Source of the DNA: an uncultured Peptococcaceae bacterium
GTDB lineage: Bacteria > Bacillota > Limnochordia > Darwinibacteriales > Darwinibacteriaceae
Length of the DNA stretch: 61,069 nt
Assembly: GCA_937988745.1 (NCBI GenBank)
Contig: CALKAR010000316.1
Span: 1 to 61,069 of the forward strand
Direction of reading: 5' to 3'
The notes under the pieces are model-generated. The model did no database searches. It was not told where the DNA came from and saw only the letters and a list, made by a program, of their open reading frames with translations. Each line of letters opens with the position of its first letter. The first letter of the stretch is position 1. Shown one piece after another: positions 60,970 to 61,069 of the stretch. The position numbers and the translations under genes are program-made.

Positions 60970-60993
60970 CGGAACAATCATGTTTATCTACTC

Positions 60994-61020
60994 GAGACAG
61001 CCTTAGGGCTGTCTCTTTTT
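60994..61020 (+). terminator. Intrinsic terminator after the envelope tether gene
   Basis: GAGACAGCC (60994-61002), loop TTAG, GGCTGTCTC (61007-61015), then five T. Perfect 9-bp stem; it closes the exbB-to-tether unit. The last 49 bases after it show no gene. Confidence 0.92.
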
Positions 61021-61069
61021 GTCTGGGCATAAACTGGCTCCCGCAAACCTATACTAAAGACAGCTTAAA

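Noticed and set aside
61050..61055. TATACT near the window end as a promoter
   Set aside because: No acceptable -35 is found at standard spacing and the downstream gene is outside the window.

Overview
The window is a 61-kb stretch of a Gram-positive-type (Bacillota/Firmicutes) chromosome. All 67 supported protein genes lie on the + strand, packed with 4-nt stop/start overlaps and many GTG/TTG starts. PolC, spoIIAA-spoIIAB-sigF, spoIIM, dacF, a YtvI-like protein and the backbone order flagellum-rpsB-tsf-pyrH-frr-uppS-cdsA-dxr-rseP-proS-polC-rimP-nusA-infB-rbfA-truB-ribF-rpsO-pnp all point to an endospore-forming, flagellated, anaerobic Clostridia-like lineage. An ExbB/ExbD/TonB set next to an SLH plus coiled-coil plus membrane-anchor protein suggests a diderm (outer-membrane-bearing) Firmicute, perhaps Limnochordia-like. 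That placement is inference. No tRNA, rRNA, CRISPR or insertion sequence was seen, and no gene-free stretch exceeds 300 bases.

Layout. (1) 1-12984: end of the hook gene flgE, stator motAB, fliL, a FliY-type switch protein, the export apparatus fliOPQR-flhBA, flhF, flhG, a PilZ (c-di-GMP) protein, the flagellar sigma factor, and two small proteins, one SwrB-like. fliM and all che genes are absent from their usual places. (2) 12981-24364: rpsB-tsf, pyrH-frr, the isoprenoid/phospholipid genes uppS, cdsA, dxr, rseP and ispG, then proS and a glycosyltransferase. (3) 24407-38451: polC, then rimP-nusA-rnpM-L7Ae-infB-rbfA-nrnA-truB-ribF, then rpsO and pnp. PolC lacks the whole 3'-5' exonuclease insertion. 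ribF has no ATG/GTG/TTG start and appears to begin at CTG. (4) 38541-44040: a degenerate butyrate-kinase paralogue, ptb, buk and a four-subunit 2-oxoacid:ferredoxin oxidoreductase, which together could turn branched-chain 2-oxoacids into acids plus ATP and reduced ferredoxin. (5) 44063-46924: a DUF3866 protein, an endonuclease Q-like repair protein and a histidine phosphatase. (6) 46977-55343: spoIIM, xerD, deoB, pdp, dacF, the spoIIA operon, a PHP phosphoesterase and a GNAT acetyltransferase. (7) 55509-60969: exbB-exbD-tonB, a secreted multidomain protein with a cohesin-like C-terminus, and an Omp-alpha-like envelope tether, closed by a strong terminator.

Regulatory signals read from the sequence include a consensus sigma-A promoter followed by a terminator-like hairpin ahead of rimP-nusA, sigma-A promoters ahead of rpsO and rpsB, a possible sigma-H promoter ahead of spoIIAA, and intrinsic terminators after rpsB, tsf, the glycosyltransferase gene, rpsO, pnp, dacF, the GNAT gene and the last gene.

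The most notable items are the exonuclease-less PolC, the TonB/tether envelope locus in a sporulating bacterium, the pseudokinase-like Buk paralogue, the CTG start of ribF, and the switch protein that has lost its phosphatase residues where fliM is missing.
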